From: Hyphomicrobiales bacterium
Lineage (GTDB): Bacteria > Pseudomonadota > Alphaproteobacteria > Rhizobiales > Rhizobiaceae
NCBI GenBank assembly: GCA_900473185.1
Contig: UCKU01000009.1
Coordinates: forward strand, 186,001-250,000
Length of the DNA stretch: 64,000 nt
Reading direction: 5' to 3'
Part shown: in pieces, positions 19,013 to 26,752 of the stretch
How positions within the stretch are numbered: position 1 is the stretch's first letter
Layout: every line of letters begins with the position of its first letter
Position numbers and translations under genes: made by a program
The notes under the pieces: model-generated
The model's input: the letters and a program-made list of their open reading frames with translations, nothing else
Told to the model about the DNA's origin: nothing
Databases searched by the model: none

Positions 19013-19705
19013 ATGCACAAGTTCAATGGAATGACGGATATGACAAAAGATCTCGCCAACTGGAAGGGCGTTGCCCGCCCCGCCCGCGCCCCGATTGAAG
19101 GCCGCTACACCCGCCTGGAGCCGCTGGACGCCGCAAAGCACGGCGCCGATCTGCTCCGCTCGGCGCAGCAGCCGGGCGCGGAGGACCGCTTCCGTTATCT
19201 CTTCGAAGCAGCACCTGCTGATATGGCAGCCTTCACGCCCTGGCTGGAAAGATCAGTCGCAAGTGAAGACCCGCTGTTCTTTGCCGTCATCGACAAGGCA
19301 ACGGGACGCGCCGAGGGCCGGCAGGGACTGATGCGCATCGATACCGCCAATGGTGTCATCGAGATCGGCAATATCCTCTGGGGACCTGATATCGCCCGCA
19401 AGCGCGTTGCGACCGAAGCGCTCTATCTCTGCGCCGCTTATGTCTTCGACACACTCGGCTACCGGCGTTTCGAATGGAAGTGCAACAATCTCAACGAACC
19501 GTCCAAGCGCGCAGCACAACGCTTCGGCTTCGCCTTCGAGGGCATTTTCCGTCAGCACATGGTGCAGAAGGGCCGCAACCGCGACACTGCCTGGTTTGCC
19601 ATGACCGACAGCGACTGGCCGAAGCTGAAGGCTGGATATGAGGCATGGCTTGTGCCCGAGAATTTCGATGCCGAGGGACAGCAGAAGAGCAAGCTCAGCT
19701 TCTAA
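19013..19705 (+). CDS. GNAT-family (RimJ/RimL-like) N-acetyltransferase
   Basis: A 230-residue acetyltransferase of the Acetyltransf_3 type. RYTRLEPLD at the N-terminus, GNILWGPDIARKRVATEALYL (acetyl-CoA region), RFEWKCNNLNEPSKRAAQRF and GFAFEGIFRQHMV are the usual RimJ/L blocks. The substrate is unknown. The start is ATG 19013, with GGAG upstream; ATGs six and nine codons later are possible. It is divergent from the MocR-type regulator, which probably controls it. Confidence 0.83.
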   Translation: MHKFNGMTDMTKDLANWKGVARPARAPIEGRYTRLEPLDAAKHGADLLRSAQQPGAEDRFRYLFEAAPADMAAFTPWLERSVASEDPLFFAVIDKATGRAEGRQGLMRIDTANGVIEIGNILWGPDIARKRVATEALYLCAAYVFDTLGYRRFEWKCNNLNEPSKRAAQRFGFAFEGIFRQHMVQKGRNRDTAWFAMTDSDWPKLKAGYEAWLVPENFDAEGQQKSKLSF

Positions 19706-19712
19706 CGCGGCT

Positions 19713-19739
19713 CTGGCGGCGGCGATTAAAAAGCCGCCG
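19713..19739 (+). terminator. Hairpin after the GNAT gene, no U-run
   Basis: GGCGGCGGC and GCCGCCGCC pair across a 9-base loop just after the stop. No T-tract follows, so it may stabilise a 3' end rather than terminate on its own. Confidence 0.4.
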
Positions 19740-19846
19740 CCCTGATGACAATAACTTCATTGCTACCAATATGTTCATGGGTCCCAATTGAGATTAAGGA
19801 TTGGGCCTTTCACGCAAAGCACGAAGTTATTCTGTCAGGAGCTCAT

Positions 19847-20725
19847 ATGACCAGTTCGTCCGACTATACGCCCCCTAAGATCTGGACCTGGGATAAGGAA
19901 AACGGCGGCCAATTCGCCAGCATCAACCGCCCGATTGCCGGGCCGACGCATGACAAGGAATTGCCGATCGGCCGCCACCCACTGCAGCTTTATTCGCTTG
20001 GAACACCGAATGGCGTGAAAGTGACGATCATGCTGGAGGAGCTGCTGGCGCTTGGCCATAGCGGCGCAGAATATGATGCCTGGCTGATCAGGATCGGCGA
20101 TGGCGACCAGTTCGGCAGCGGTTTCGTCGAGGTCAACCCGAATTCCAAGATCCCAGCACTGATGGACCGCAGCGGCGAAAAGCCGGTGCGCATCTTCGAA
20201 TCCGGCGCGATCCTCACCTATCTCGCGGAAAAATTCGGCGCCTTCCTGCCGACCGACCCGGCCAAGCGCGCCGAATGCTTCTCATGGCTGTTCTGGCAGG
20301 TCGGCAGCGCGCCCTATCTCGGCGGCGGCTTCGGCCATTTCTATGCCTACGCGCCGACGAAGATCGAATATGCCATCAACCGTTTCGCCATGGAAACCAA
20401 GCGCCAGCTCGACGTGCTCGACCGGCGCCTCGCCGAAAGCGAATATATCGCCGGCGACGAGTTCACCATCGCCGACATGGCGATCTGGCCCTGGTATGGC
20501 GGCCTCGTGAAAGGCTGGATGTATGGTGATTCCGCGGAATTCCTGCAGGTGCAAGAATACAAGAACATGAAGCGCTGGGCCGACCTGATCGGCGAGCGCT
20601 CCGCCGTCAAGCGCGGCCGCATGGTCAACCGCGTGAGCGGCGAGCCCTCCAGCCAGCTCCACGAACGCCATGACGCCAGCGACTTCGACACGAAGACACA
20701 GGACAAGCTGCAGCCAGCCGGCTGA
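19847..20725 (+). CDS. yghU: Glutathione S-transferase family protein, YghU-like
   Basis: A 292-residue Nu-class GST. An N-terminal arm (YTPPKIWTWDKENGGQFASINRP) precedes the thioredoxin-like domain (LQLYSLGTPNGVKVTIMLEE, with a TPN loop instead of a catalytic Ser/Cys) and the helical domain (GDEFTIADMAIWPW). E. coli YghU reduces disulfides using two glutathiones. ATG 19847 with CAGGAG upstream is the start; the open frame upstream lacks family similarity. A strong hairpin follows the stop. Confidence 0.9.
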   Translation: MTSSSDYTPPKIWTWDKENGGQFASINRPIAGPTHDKELPIGRHPLQLYSLGTPNGVKVTIMLEELLALGHSGAEYDAWLIRIGDGDQFGSGFVEVNPNSKIPALMDRSGEKPVRIFESGAILTYLAEKFGAFLPTDPAKRAECFSWLFWQVGSAPYLGGGFGHFYAYAPTKIEYAINRFAMETKRQLDVLDRRLAESEYIAGDEFTIADMAIWPWYGGLVKGWMYGDSAEFLQVQEYKNMKRWADLIGERSAVKRGRMVNRVSGEPSSQLHERHDASDFDTKTQDKLQPAG

Positions 20726-20737
20726 CGACATCAGAAA

Positions 20738-20769
20738 GGCAGGCTCGCCGTTACAACGGCGTGCCTGCC
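20738..20769 (+). terminator. Long hairpin downstream of yghU
   Basis: GGCAGGC / GCCTGCC and CGCCGTT / AACGGCG stack into a 14-base-pair stem with one T-T mismatch and a 2-base loop, 13 bases after the yghU stop. Only a short pyrimidine stretch follows, so it is a weak terminator or an mRNA 3' stabiliser. Confidence 0.5.
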
Positions 20770-20841
20770 CTTGCCAAAAAACGGCGCCAGGCCGAAATCG
20801 CAAATTTTCCCACTAAAAATTATGGGTTTTTAAGCGAACTG

Positions 20842-20972
20842 TACCGAATCCGGCAAAAGTGCCCTCGCCTCATTCTTCCAGTCTTGCTGAAATGCCCAAG
20901 CTCTCCTGCCACCTTTCGGAGAGCTTTCCCCATCTACCCCGCCGAAAGCCACCGGCGGGGCTTTTTATTTCA
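20842..20972 (+). ncRNA. Candidate trans-acting small RNA (AbcR/alpha-r15-like architecture)
   Basis: A pyrimidine-rich 5' part (CCTCGCCTCATTCTTCC at about 20863) is followed by a perfect 9-base-pair hairpin, AAGCTCTCC (20898-20906) with GGAGAGCTT (20918-20926), a short linker, and a strong terminator, CCCCGCCG (20937-20944) / CGGCGGGG (20953-20960) then CTTTTTATTT. There is no ORF with a ribosome-binding site. The layout and the anti-Shine-Dalgarno CTCTCC strand recall the AbcR family, but the name is by resemblance. The 5' end is approximate; the 3' end is well defined. Confidence 0.6.
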
Positions 20973-21064
20973 AGCATCTGGGAAATGCGAAAACCTCTCA
21001 CCTTACGCCAGATCGGACTGGCGCCGACGATCATAGGCAAGCTTTAGGTGAAGGTAGTTTCCAG

Positions 21065-21250
21065 TTAGCGCCACTTCGGCTGAGGCGTCGGAGCGTTCGC
21101 CTGGATCTCATGGAGAGGCGCCCGATGGCCCAGGAGCTTCTTCAGCTTCTTCTCCTCGGTCGGGCCTATGCCGAATTTTCGGCAATGCTCGGTGATGTCC
21201 TGATCTTTCGGGCCGGGAATTCGAACCTGTCGATTGTTCATCTTCTTCAT
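21065..21250 (-). CDS. Small basic conserved-type hypothetical protein
   Basis: 61 residues, MKKMNNRQVRIPGPKDQDIT at the start and TPQPKWR at the end, highly charged, with no signal peptide or membrane segment. A very good ribosome-binding site (GGAGGAGGAAGCGTCA) precedes ATG 21250, which supports translation. ITEHCRKFGIGPTEEKKLKKLL looks like two short helices. No function can be proposed. It stands alone between the sRNA candidate and a gene-poor stretch. Confidence 0.6.
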   Translation of the reverse strand: MKKMNNRQVRIPGPKDQDITEHCRKFGIGPTEEKKLKKLLGHRAPLHEIQANAPTPQPKWR

Positions 21251-21622
21251 TGACGCTTCCTCCTCCGAAGGAAACCAGCTTAGCGCCAATTTGTTCGTTA
21301 GCAACATCTAAAATTTAACGTTTTGGCTATTTCAAATCGGTGGGCAATATCGCAATACTCAGCGGCTTCCTTGCGACCAAAGAGGCGTGGTTCAGTAATC
21401 ATCTAAAATCTCTCATCAAAACACGTTGAGACCCTTGCCGCCGGCGCGAACGCCGAAAGCATATTTTTCCATGTCTCCTCAGTGCGGTGATGTACGGGCT
21501 GGTGGGCCGCTGTTAGAAGTTATTGAAGCAAAAATGGAGCGGTCAAGTGTTCGTGATGGCTCTCGCATCCGTCTGAGGGAGCGACATTTTGCGTTCAGGC
21601 GCTTTGCCACGGGAAGGTGACC
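21251..21622. other. 370-base intergenic stretch
   Basis: It lies between two divergently oriented small genes. No tRNA, terminator, convincing promoter or translated frame could be assigned. Confidence 0.4.
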
Positions 21623-21808
21623 ATGATGAGCAGATTTCGGACACTGATAATAGGCGTTACGTTGATCGGGCTGACCACTCTAGCCTCAGCGTGCACAACG
21701 CACCAAACTTCAAATCGTGCCGATTTCCAGTATCAGCCCAGGAGTTCCGTGAATCCCGCCTGTAGCCAGGGCTTCAGGCCGACCAACGCGCTGTCCTGCA
21801 GCTATTGA
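21623..21808 (+). CDS. Small putative lipoprotein
   Basis: 61 residues. A basic start (MMSRFR), a hydrophobic segment and a lipobox LASAC (Cys near residue 25) indicate export and lipidation. The mature part is about 36 residues, polar, with two more cysteines (NPACSQG, ALSCSY). GGGAAGGTGACC precedes the ATG. The 3' end overlaps an antisense helix-turn-helix remnant. Function unknown. Confidence 0.55.
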   Translation: MMSRFRTLIIGVTLIGLTTLASACTTHQTSNRADFQYQPRSSVNPACSQGFRPTNALSCSY

Positions 21809-21959
21809 AGATCGAGCGGTCAAGCCGGGTCGCGAAGTCGAACGCCGGGCCGTTGCGGTTCGAGTCGATGAAGATAATGCCGACAGTTTCGAGGGCGGAC
21901 TGGACGATGATGCGAAAGGCGTTGTCAGGCACACGCTGCTGCACACGGCGGCCACCTGG
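21774..21959 (-). pseudogene. Remnant of an XRE-type helix-turn-helix regulator (C-terminal piece)
   Basis: An open minus frame without a proper start reads [18 protein letters not shown] then [17 protein letters not shown]. This resembles the C-terminus of rhizobial XRE regulators (…ALE-AG-IF-D-N-GPG…). The DNA-binding half is missing and the tail runs into unrelated sequence. It overlaps the end of the small lipoprotein gene. The reading as a decayed gene is tentative. Confidence 0.4.
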
Positions 21960-22154
21960 CTAATGCAAGCCGCGGCCGATAAATGGGAAGCTTCCGGCTA
22001 CTTAGGCATGCCCCTTAGACGCTCGAGAAAACCCACGGCCATCAGCATCCCGACTATCAAGCAAATATCGGTGCAGCATTCATCACTGGCCGCGCAGGAA
22101 GAAGAAGTGACCATTCATTGTCGCGAATTTTCATGCAGCAAAGCCAGAAAAGAA

Positions 22155-22178
22155 AAAAGCCCGCTTTCGCGGGCTTTT
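22155..22178 (-). terminator. Rho-independent terminator of tRNA-Pro
   Basis: AAAAGCCCGC (22155-22164) pairs with GCGGGCTTTT (22169-22178) across TTTC. On the minus strand a run of Ts follows, placing it directly downstream of the tRNA. Confidence 0.8.
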
Positions 22179-22182
22179 CGGC

Positions 22183-22259
22183 TGGTCGGAGTGGAGTGAT
22201 TCGAACACTCGACCCCCACGTCCCGAACGTGGTGCGCTACCAGACTGCGCTACACTCCG
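22183..22259 (-). tRNA. tRNA-Pro (anticodon CGG)
   Basis: 77 bases with an encoded CCA. The acceptor stem CGGAGTG/CACTCCG, the D-arm with GCGC/GCGC, the anticodon stem CCACG/CGTGG around the loop TTCGGGA, and the T-arm GAGTG-TTCGAAT-CACTC are all intact. It decodes CCG proline codons. Confidence 0.97.
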
Positions 22260-22273
22260 TGACCAGCGGCGCC

Positions 22274-22302
22274 TCTATAGACCGGCCTATCATGTTGCGC
22301 AA
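22274..22302 (-). promoter_or_regulatory. Promoter of tRNA-Pro
   Basis: On the minus strand TTGCGC (22302-22297), a 17-base spacer and TATAGA (22279-22274), a typical rhizobial tRNA promoter, lie 15 bases before the tRNA. Confidence 0.7.
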
Positions 22303-22520
22303 GCGCCAAAATTCAAAAACCCGTCTGAATTTTTGACAGGCGAATGACAGCGCCTTTCAGCCGGCGGTGCAGCAAAAAGCCACACCTCCGGCAAATTCTT
22401 CACAAGCGCCGAACAGGCAATTTTCTTTTGCCGGGTTACGCGCTAAAGGGCTTGGCGGGACAGGCGAAACCGTCGTGAAGGCGGCTTCGCAGCCACTGGC
22501 TAGATATCAGGGACGACACG

Positions 22521-22931
22521 ATGAAATTCCGCACCATGACCGGGGCCGCCGCGCTTGCGATTGCGCTTGCCGGATGCACCACCATACCCACTCCCGGCGA
22601 TCCGATCGAAGCACGCTGGGTCGGCCAGTCGGCCGGCAAGTTCTTTGCTGCCTACGGCCCGCCGCTCAGCGATCGCGACGAGGGATCCTCGACGATCTAC
22701 AGCTGGAAGGGCGGTTACAAGACGGTGCGCGTTCCCGCGAAATATGCCGAAGGCGCCGATGGCAAGCGCGGCAAGCAGATTGCCCCGGCCCGCTCGCTCT
22801 ACCTGCGCTGCCAGGCCGAAATCACCACCAATTCCGACTACACGATCCGCGACATCCGTACCGTGAACGATATTCCGGGCGTGAACGGCCCTTCCTATTG
22901 CGCAGAATTCCTCGCGCCGGAACAGAAGTAA
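22521..22931 (+). CDS. Putative lipoprotein, function unknown
   Basis: 136 residues, starting MKFRTMTGAAALAIALAGCTT: a signal peptide with lipobox LAGC (Cys19). The mature domain has GQSAGKFFAAYGPPLSDRD and two cysteines (YLRCQAE, PSYCAEF) likely to form a disulfide. FFAAYGPP and the following TIYSWKGG recall small outer-membrane lipoproteins of the SmpA/OmlA kind, but the match is weak. GGACGACACG precedes the ATG. It is monocistronic with its own terminator. Confidence 0.7.
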   Translation: MKFRTMTGAAALAIALAGCTTIPTPGDPIEARWVGQSAGKFFAAYGPPLSDRDEGSSTIYSWKGGYKTVRVPAKYAEGADGKRGKQIAPARSLYLRCQAEITTNSDYTIRDIRTVNDIPGVNGPSYCAEFLAPEQK

Positions 22932-22960
22932 GTCCGACTGCTTCAGTTTTTTTGACTTGC

Positions 22961-22990
22961 GCCCGCCGGTGAAAATCGGCGGGCTTTTCT
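22961..22990 (+). terminator. Rho-independent terminator of the lipoprotein gene
   Basis: GCCCGCCG (22961-22968) pairs with CGGCGGGC (22977-22984), followed by TTTTCTTT, 30 bases after the stop. Confidence 0.85.
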
Positions 22991-23060
22991 TTGTCGCGAC
23001 GGAGAGAAATGAGAAAGCCTCGTGAGGCTTCACAACAGGGATCTTCGAATAACTGGATTG

Positions 23061-23135
23061 TGGCTGGGGCGCCTGGATTCGAACCAGGGGATGGCGGTAC
23101 CAAAAACCGCTGCCTTACCGCTTGGCTACGCCCCA
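23061..23135 (-). tRNA. tRNA-Gln (anticodon TTG)
   Basis: 75 bases including CCA. Acceptor TGGGGCG/CGCCCCA with discriminator G, D-arm GCC…GGC, anticodon stem GCGGT/ACCGC around TTTTGGT, and T-arm CCTGG-TTCGAAT-CCAGG. All stems pair. Confidence 0.97.
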
Positions 23136-23282
23136 CCAGAGCTGAAGCGAAATACCACTTCGCCAAAACGTGGCCTGATTAGCAAAGGACTGTCTGCCCC
23201 ACAATCACTAAGTTCACTGCGACGTCATATTTGTATGCGCTGCCCCGCCGGCATGGTAGGACTTCAAGCATCGACACAGCCA

Positions 23283-23591
23283 ATGGAGATACCGTTGAGC
23301 CAATATCGCGCCCGTCCGCCGGCGCTTGCGACGCTGATCCTCGATGATGCCGTCGTGCGCATCACCCAGTGGGATTTCGAGCCGGGTGCCGATACCGGCG
23401 TTCATACGCATGGGTTCGGCTATGTGGTCGTGCCGATGACCGATTGCCAGTTCCTGATCGAGGATGCCGAGGGAAGCCGGCGGGTGGATATCGCCAAGGG
23501 TGCCGCCTATCGCCGCGAAGCCGGCACAGAGCATAATGTCGTCAATGCGGGCGACCAGCCGATGTCCTTCATCGAGATCGAATATAAATAG
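23283..23591 (+). CDS. Single-domain cupin protein
   Basis: 102 residues forming one small beta barrel. The first cupin motif is GADTGVHTHGFGYVVVPM (two His for metal) and the second is around AGTEHNVVNAGDQPMSF. The substrate is unknown; such proteins include isomerases and sugar-binding regulators. The start may instead be TTG 23295, which has GGAG at better spacing. It ends 2 bases before the MBL-fold gene, so the two and the DCC gene probably form an operon. Confidence 0.8.
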   Translation: MEIPLSQYRARPPALATLILDDAVVRITQWDFEPGADTGVHTHGFGYVVVPMTDCQFLIEDAEGSRRVDIAKGAAYRREAGTEHNVVNAGDQPMSFIEIEYK

Positions 23592-23593
23592 AC

Positions 23594-24508
23594 ATGTCAG
23601 GCGCGAACTTCGATCTTTTCTTCGATCCGGCTTACGGCCGGGCGGTTGCGGTTACAGCCGGCATCCAGCGCCTGACGGCGAATAATCCGAGCCCTTTCAC
23701 CTTCCGCGGCACGAACAGCTATATCGTCGGCAACGCATCGGTCGCCGTCATCGATCCGGGGCCGGAGGATGAGGCGCATTTCCAAGCGTTGATGGCAGCG
23801 CTTTCCGGCCGGCAGGTGACGCATATTTTCGTCAGCCACACCCATCGGGACCACTCGCCGCTTGCAAAACGGCTGAAGGAAAAAACGGGAGCGCTGATGG
23901 TCGGCGAAGGCCCCCACCGTCCGTCGCGGCCGTTGCGCGAGGGCGAGATCAATCCCTTTGCCGAGAGCTCGGATACGGATTTCGTGCCCGATATCGCTAT
24001 TCGTGACGGGCAGACGATTTCCGGCGACGGCTGGGCGCTGACGGGGGTGCTGACGCCGGGCCACACCGCCAATCATTCGGCCTTCGCGCTTGAGGGCAGC
24101 GGCGTCCTGTTTTCGGCCGACCATGTGATGGCCTGGGCAACGACGATCGTGGCGCCGCCGGATGGCTCCATGGCGGACTACATGGCCTCACTCGACAAGC
24201 TGATCGCCCGTGAGGACAACCTGCTGCTGCCCGGCCATGGAGGGCCGGTGACGTCGCCTGCGCCTTTCCTGCGCGGATTGAAGACGCATCGGCGCCTGCG
24301 GGAGCGCTCTATTATCGAGCGCATCCGGGCGGGGGACAGCACCATCCCCAAGATGGTCGAGGTGATCTACCGCGACACCGATAAGCGGCTGCATGGTGCG
24401 GCGGCCCTTTCGGTGCTGGCGCATATCGAGGAGTTGATGGAGCGCGGCGAGGTGAGCGCCGAGGGGCCACCCACCCTCGTTGCGCATTATCGATTGGCAG
24501 GAGGCTGA
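23594..24508 (+). CDS. MBL-fold metallo-hydrolase (LACTB2-like)
   Basis: 304 residues with the metallo-beta-lactamase fold: VAVIDPGPEDEAH, the metal motif SHTHRDHSPL (HxHxDH), GHTANHSAF, SADHVMAW and LLPGHGGP. The C-terminal roughly 80 residues (RERSIIERI…HIEELMERGEV) form the winged-helix tail typical of LACTB2-type hydrolases, some of which are endoribonucleases. The substrate here is unknown. It lies between the cupin and the DCC gene, separated by 2 bases on each side. Confidence 0.87.
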   Translation: MSGANFDLFFDPAYGRAVAVTAGIQRLTANNPSPFTFRGTNSYIVGNASVAVIDPGPEDEAHFQALMAALSGRQVTHIFVSHTHRDHSPLAKRLKEKTGALMVGEGPHRPSRPLREGEINPFAESSDTDFVPDIAIRDGQTISGDGWALTGVLTPGHTANHSAFALEGSGVLFSADHVMAWATTIVAPPDGSMADYMASLDKLIAREDNLLLPGHGGPVTSPAPFLRGLKTHRRLRERSIIERIRAGDSTIPKMVEVIYRDTDKRLHGAAALSVLAHIEELMERGEVSAEGPPTLVAHYRLAGG

Positions 24509-24510
24509 GG

Positions 24511-24966
24511 ATGGCGGCGCATTCGGATTACAGCTATCGCGACGACCCTTCCGTACCCGCTTTCGCGGACGACAGGCCGCTGATCCTCTTTGATGGCGAA
24601 TGTGTCTTCTGCTCCGGCTGGGTGCAGTTCCTGCTGAAGCGGGATAGGGAGAAACGCTACCGCTTCATCGTGGCCCAGACGCCGCTCGGCGAGGCGCTCT
24701 ATCGACATTACGGGCTGGAGACGCGGGACTACGAGACTAACCTGCTGCTCGACAGGGGGCGCGCCTATTATAAATCCGATGCGACGATCCGTATGCTGGA
24801 GGGGCTCGGCATGCCCTGGGCTCTGGCAGGAATGTTGCGGATCGTGCCGCGGCGGATTGCGGATGCCGCCTATGGCGTGGTTGCGCGGAACAGGCTGAGG
24901 ATCGCGGGGCGACGGGAGAGTTGCATGGTGCCGACGGCTGAGGCGCGGGAGCGGTTTCTGGGGTAG
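24511..24966 (+). CDS. DCC-family (DUF393) thiol-disulfide oxidoreductase-like protein
   Basis: 151 residues. The defining motif LILFDGECVFCSGWVQFLLK (DxxCxxC) follows a polar N-terminus of about 20 residues; FIVAQTPLGEAL and LRIVPRRIADAAY complete the family pattern. A thioredoxin-like redox role is predicted for the family but the substrate is unknown. CAGGAGGCTGAGG precedes the ATG. It is last of the cupin-MBL-DCC run. Confidence 0.85.
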   Translation: MAAHSDYSYRDDPSVPAFADDRPLILFDGECVFCSGWVQFLLKRDREKRYRFIVAQTPLGEALYRHYGLETRDYETNLLLDRGRAYYKSDATIRMLEGLGMPWALAGMLRIVPRRIADAAYGVVARNRLRIAGRRESCMVPTAEARERFLG

Positions 24967-25075
24967 GTTTGGCGGTTACGGCTCTTCGCATTTTATCGGA
25001 TAGGTTTGCGGTAAGGGTGTTTTCGTTTGCCTCACCGTATCCCGGCCCTTCGCGTGGCTCCGGGCGTTCGGCCCT

Positions 25076-25100
25076 GTAATCGATCCACTGGATCGATTAC
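25076..25100. repeat. 25-base perfect palindrome between convergent genes
   Basis: GTAATCGATCCA (25076-25087), one central C, and TGGATCGATTAC (25089-25100). Twelve perfect base pairs, but no T-run on either side, so it is not an ordinary terminator. Flanking sequence (GCGTGGCTCCGGGCGTTCGG to the left, GCCGCTCTGCGGC to the right) is also semi-palindromic. It lies between the 3' ends of the DCC and DUF1499 genes. Confidence 0.65.
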
Positions 25101-25122
25101 TGCCGCTCTGCGGCACCGGGCC

Positions 25123-26028
25123 TCACCCACCCGCGATCCCCAGAAGTTCGGAATCGAGGGCACCGAGATATTGCTCGGCCTCTTCGGCGCTGAAGCCGAG
25201 GTCGTGCTGGCCATAGCGGGAGGCGACGCGCACGTCGACGAAGGTGGTTTCGGCCTCTTCGCGCAGACGGATGATGAAGTCGAAACGCAGACCGAGGATG
25301 AAGGTGCGCGTTGTGCCCTGCAGGATCACGCCATTGGCGCCGCGGATCAGCTTCGCGACATCGTCCTCATAGGGGCGCGGCGTCGGCACGGGGATGATAT
25401 CGGGCGAATCGGCGACACCGCTTTCGGGCTGCGCCGGAACAGGCTTGTTTTCCAGTTCGCGGCCGGGCGTCGTGTCTCCTTCGCTCTTGGTAATGGTGAT
25501 GCCGTTTTGCTTGGCAACCTTCTTGACGGCTTCGAGAACACGGTCGAGCGCGCCGTCGTAGCGGCGGCCCGTGAGTTCCGGATAGGCGACAAGCTGCCTC
25601 TCGCGGTCGCCTGATGTAACGGCGGGATCGCGCGGCAGCCAGATTTGGTCTGCCTGCGGCGTCGACAGCCAGTCGGGTGCGGTGGCCGTATCCGTGGTCA
25701 CGTCATAGATTGCCGGCAGAGTGAAATAGCGCTCCGCTGCAAAGGCACCGATGCCGAGCGGAAAAGCTGCGTAGATGAGTGCCGCCAGCGCATTCAACCC
25801 GCCTTCGGCACCGGTCATCCAAAGGCTGCGAAGGCCGATAGCAGCCAATATAGTCGCGAGGATCGCGCAACCGACGGAAACGAGCAGCACCAGAATGAGA
25901 TAGGGTGTCGCCAGCCCGCCGAAGCGATGGGCGATCAGCACCGCCACCGAAAGCACAAGCGCAAACGCCCCGAAGTGCCGCGAAAAGCGGGCAGCGCTGG
26001 AAACGGGACGATCGAAACGGATGGCCAT
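25123..26028 (-). CDS. DUF1499 protein with N-terminal membrane domain
   Basis: 301 residues. Three transmembrane segments in the first 105 residues (AFALVLSVAVLIAHRFGG; LILVLLVSVGCAILATILA; ALAALIYAAFPLGIGAFAA) are followed by a soluble C-terminal DUF1499 domain containing ILQGTTRTFILGLRFDFIIR and ending near the C-terminus with VDVRVASRYGQHDLG. A Pro-rich linker (NKPVPAQPESGVADSPDIIP) interrupts it. Function unknown. ATG 26028 is preferred to one 13 codons upstream. It is monocistronic. Confidence 0.78.
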   Translation of the reverse strand: MAIRFDRPVSSAARFSRHFGAFALVLSVAVLIAHRFGGLATPYLILVLLVSVGCAILATILAAIGLRSLWMTGAEGGLNALAALIYAAFPLGIGAFAAERYFTLPAIYDVTTDTATAPDWLSTPQADQIWLPRDPAVTSGDRERQLVAYPELTGRRYDGALDRVLEAVKKVAKQNGITITKSEGDTTPGRELENKPVPAQPESGVADSPDIIPVPTPRPYEDDVAKLIRGANGVILQGTTRTFILGLRFDFIIRLREEAETTFVDVRVASRYGQHDLGFSAEEAEQYLGALDSELLGIAGG

Positions 26029-26253
26029 CAAACTTACCGGTTGGTCGGCAGCGATGCATCGATGCACCTGCTGCCAACGACTTTTCTAGTGCAAGATTCG
26101 TTTAAATTGAAACTCTTGTCTGAGCATTGCCGAAGCAATCCACTTCAAAGGCCAAATCAAAGAGCACACGATCTCCATAAGCTATTGCTGATATGCCGTA
26201 AAAAGGCCATTCTACCGGAGTCTCATGCACTTCCCACGAAACAGGAGAGACAG

Positions 26254-26643
26254 ATGATCTCATCCGAGACGATGGAAAGGCAGCGAGCTTCCTCGCTTGG
26301 CGGCATCGACCGCGCCGAGCCGCTGCTGCCACTGGAACTGCTCGAACTCGAACTTTCGCTGGAGGGCTACGCCGATGGCGAAGCCGGCTTCTGCGAGGCG
26401 GTGCGCAAGGCGGCTGCCGAAACCCGTGGCGAATTTCTCTTCGACCTGCCGGCGGCGGGACTCGTGGAGGATTGCCGACGAATCGCGGTGCTGCGCATCC
26501 CGACCTCGGACAAGAAGATGCGGGTGGTTCTAGCCCTGCTCGACCAGAACGGCACGGAAATCCGCGTGCAGGCGCCCGATGAGGATACCGAACATCTGGT
26601 GCGTTTCGCCGATGCCTTCATCGAGGTTCTCGAGCGGATCTGA
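26254..26643 (+). CDS. Hypothetical protein, 129 residues
   Basis: Acidic soluble protein with no signal peptide or helix-turn-helix that I can recognise. ELLELELSLEGYADGEAG suggests an amphipathic helix; KKMRVVLALLDQNGTEIRVQ and the following VRFADAFIEVLERI suggest a small alpha/beta domain. CAGGAGAGACAG before ATG 26254 and coding-type third-position GC support a real gene. Downstream is repeat copy C. No function proposed. Confidence 0.6.
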   Translation: MISSETMERQRASSLGGIDRAEPLLPLELLELELSLEGYADGEAGFCEAVRKAAAETRGEFLFDLPAAGLVEDCRRIAVLRIPTSDKKMRVVLALLDQNGTEIRVQAPDEDTEHLVRFADAFIEVLERI

Positions 26644-26648
26644 ATTCT

Positions 26649-26752
26649 AAAGCGTGTCGCGATCTCCAGGATTCGCCCGCCACGCTTTAGCTCTTTGTTT
26701 TACGCATGTCGTTGTTGCAAAACCGCTGCACAGTTTTGCGCGACGCGCTTTA
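26649..26752. repeat. Intergenic hairpin element, copy C (inverted)
   Basis: Outer arms AAAGCGTGTCGCG (26649-26661) and CGCGACGCGCTTT (26739-26751) pair with one G-T wobble. Near the right end the core GCAAAACCGCTGCACAGTTTTGC (26717-26739) is the reverse complement of the GCAAAA-TGTGCAGCGG-TTTTGC core in copies B and D. A second CACGCTTTAG lies internally. It sits between two converging hypothetical genes. Confidence 0.7.
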
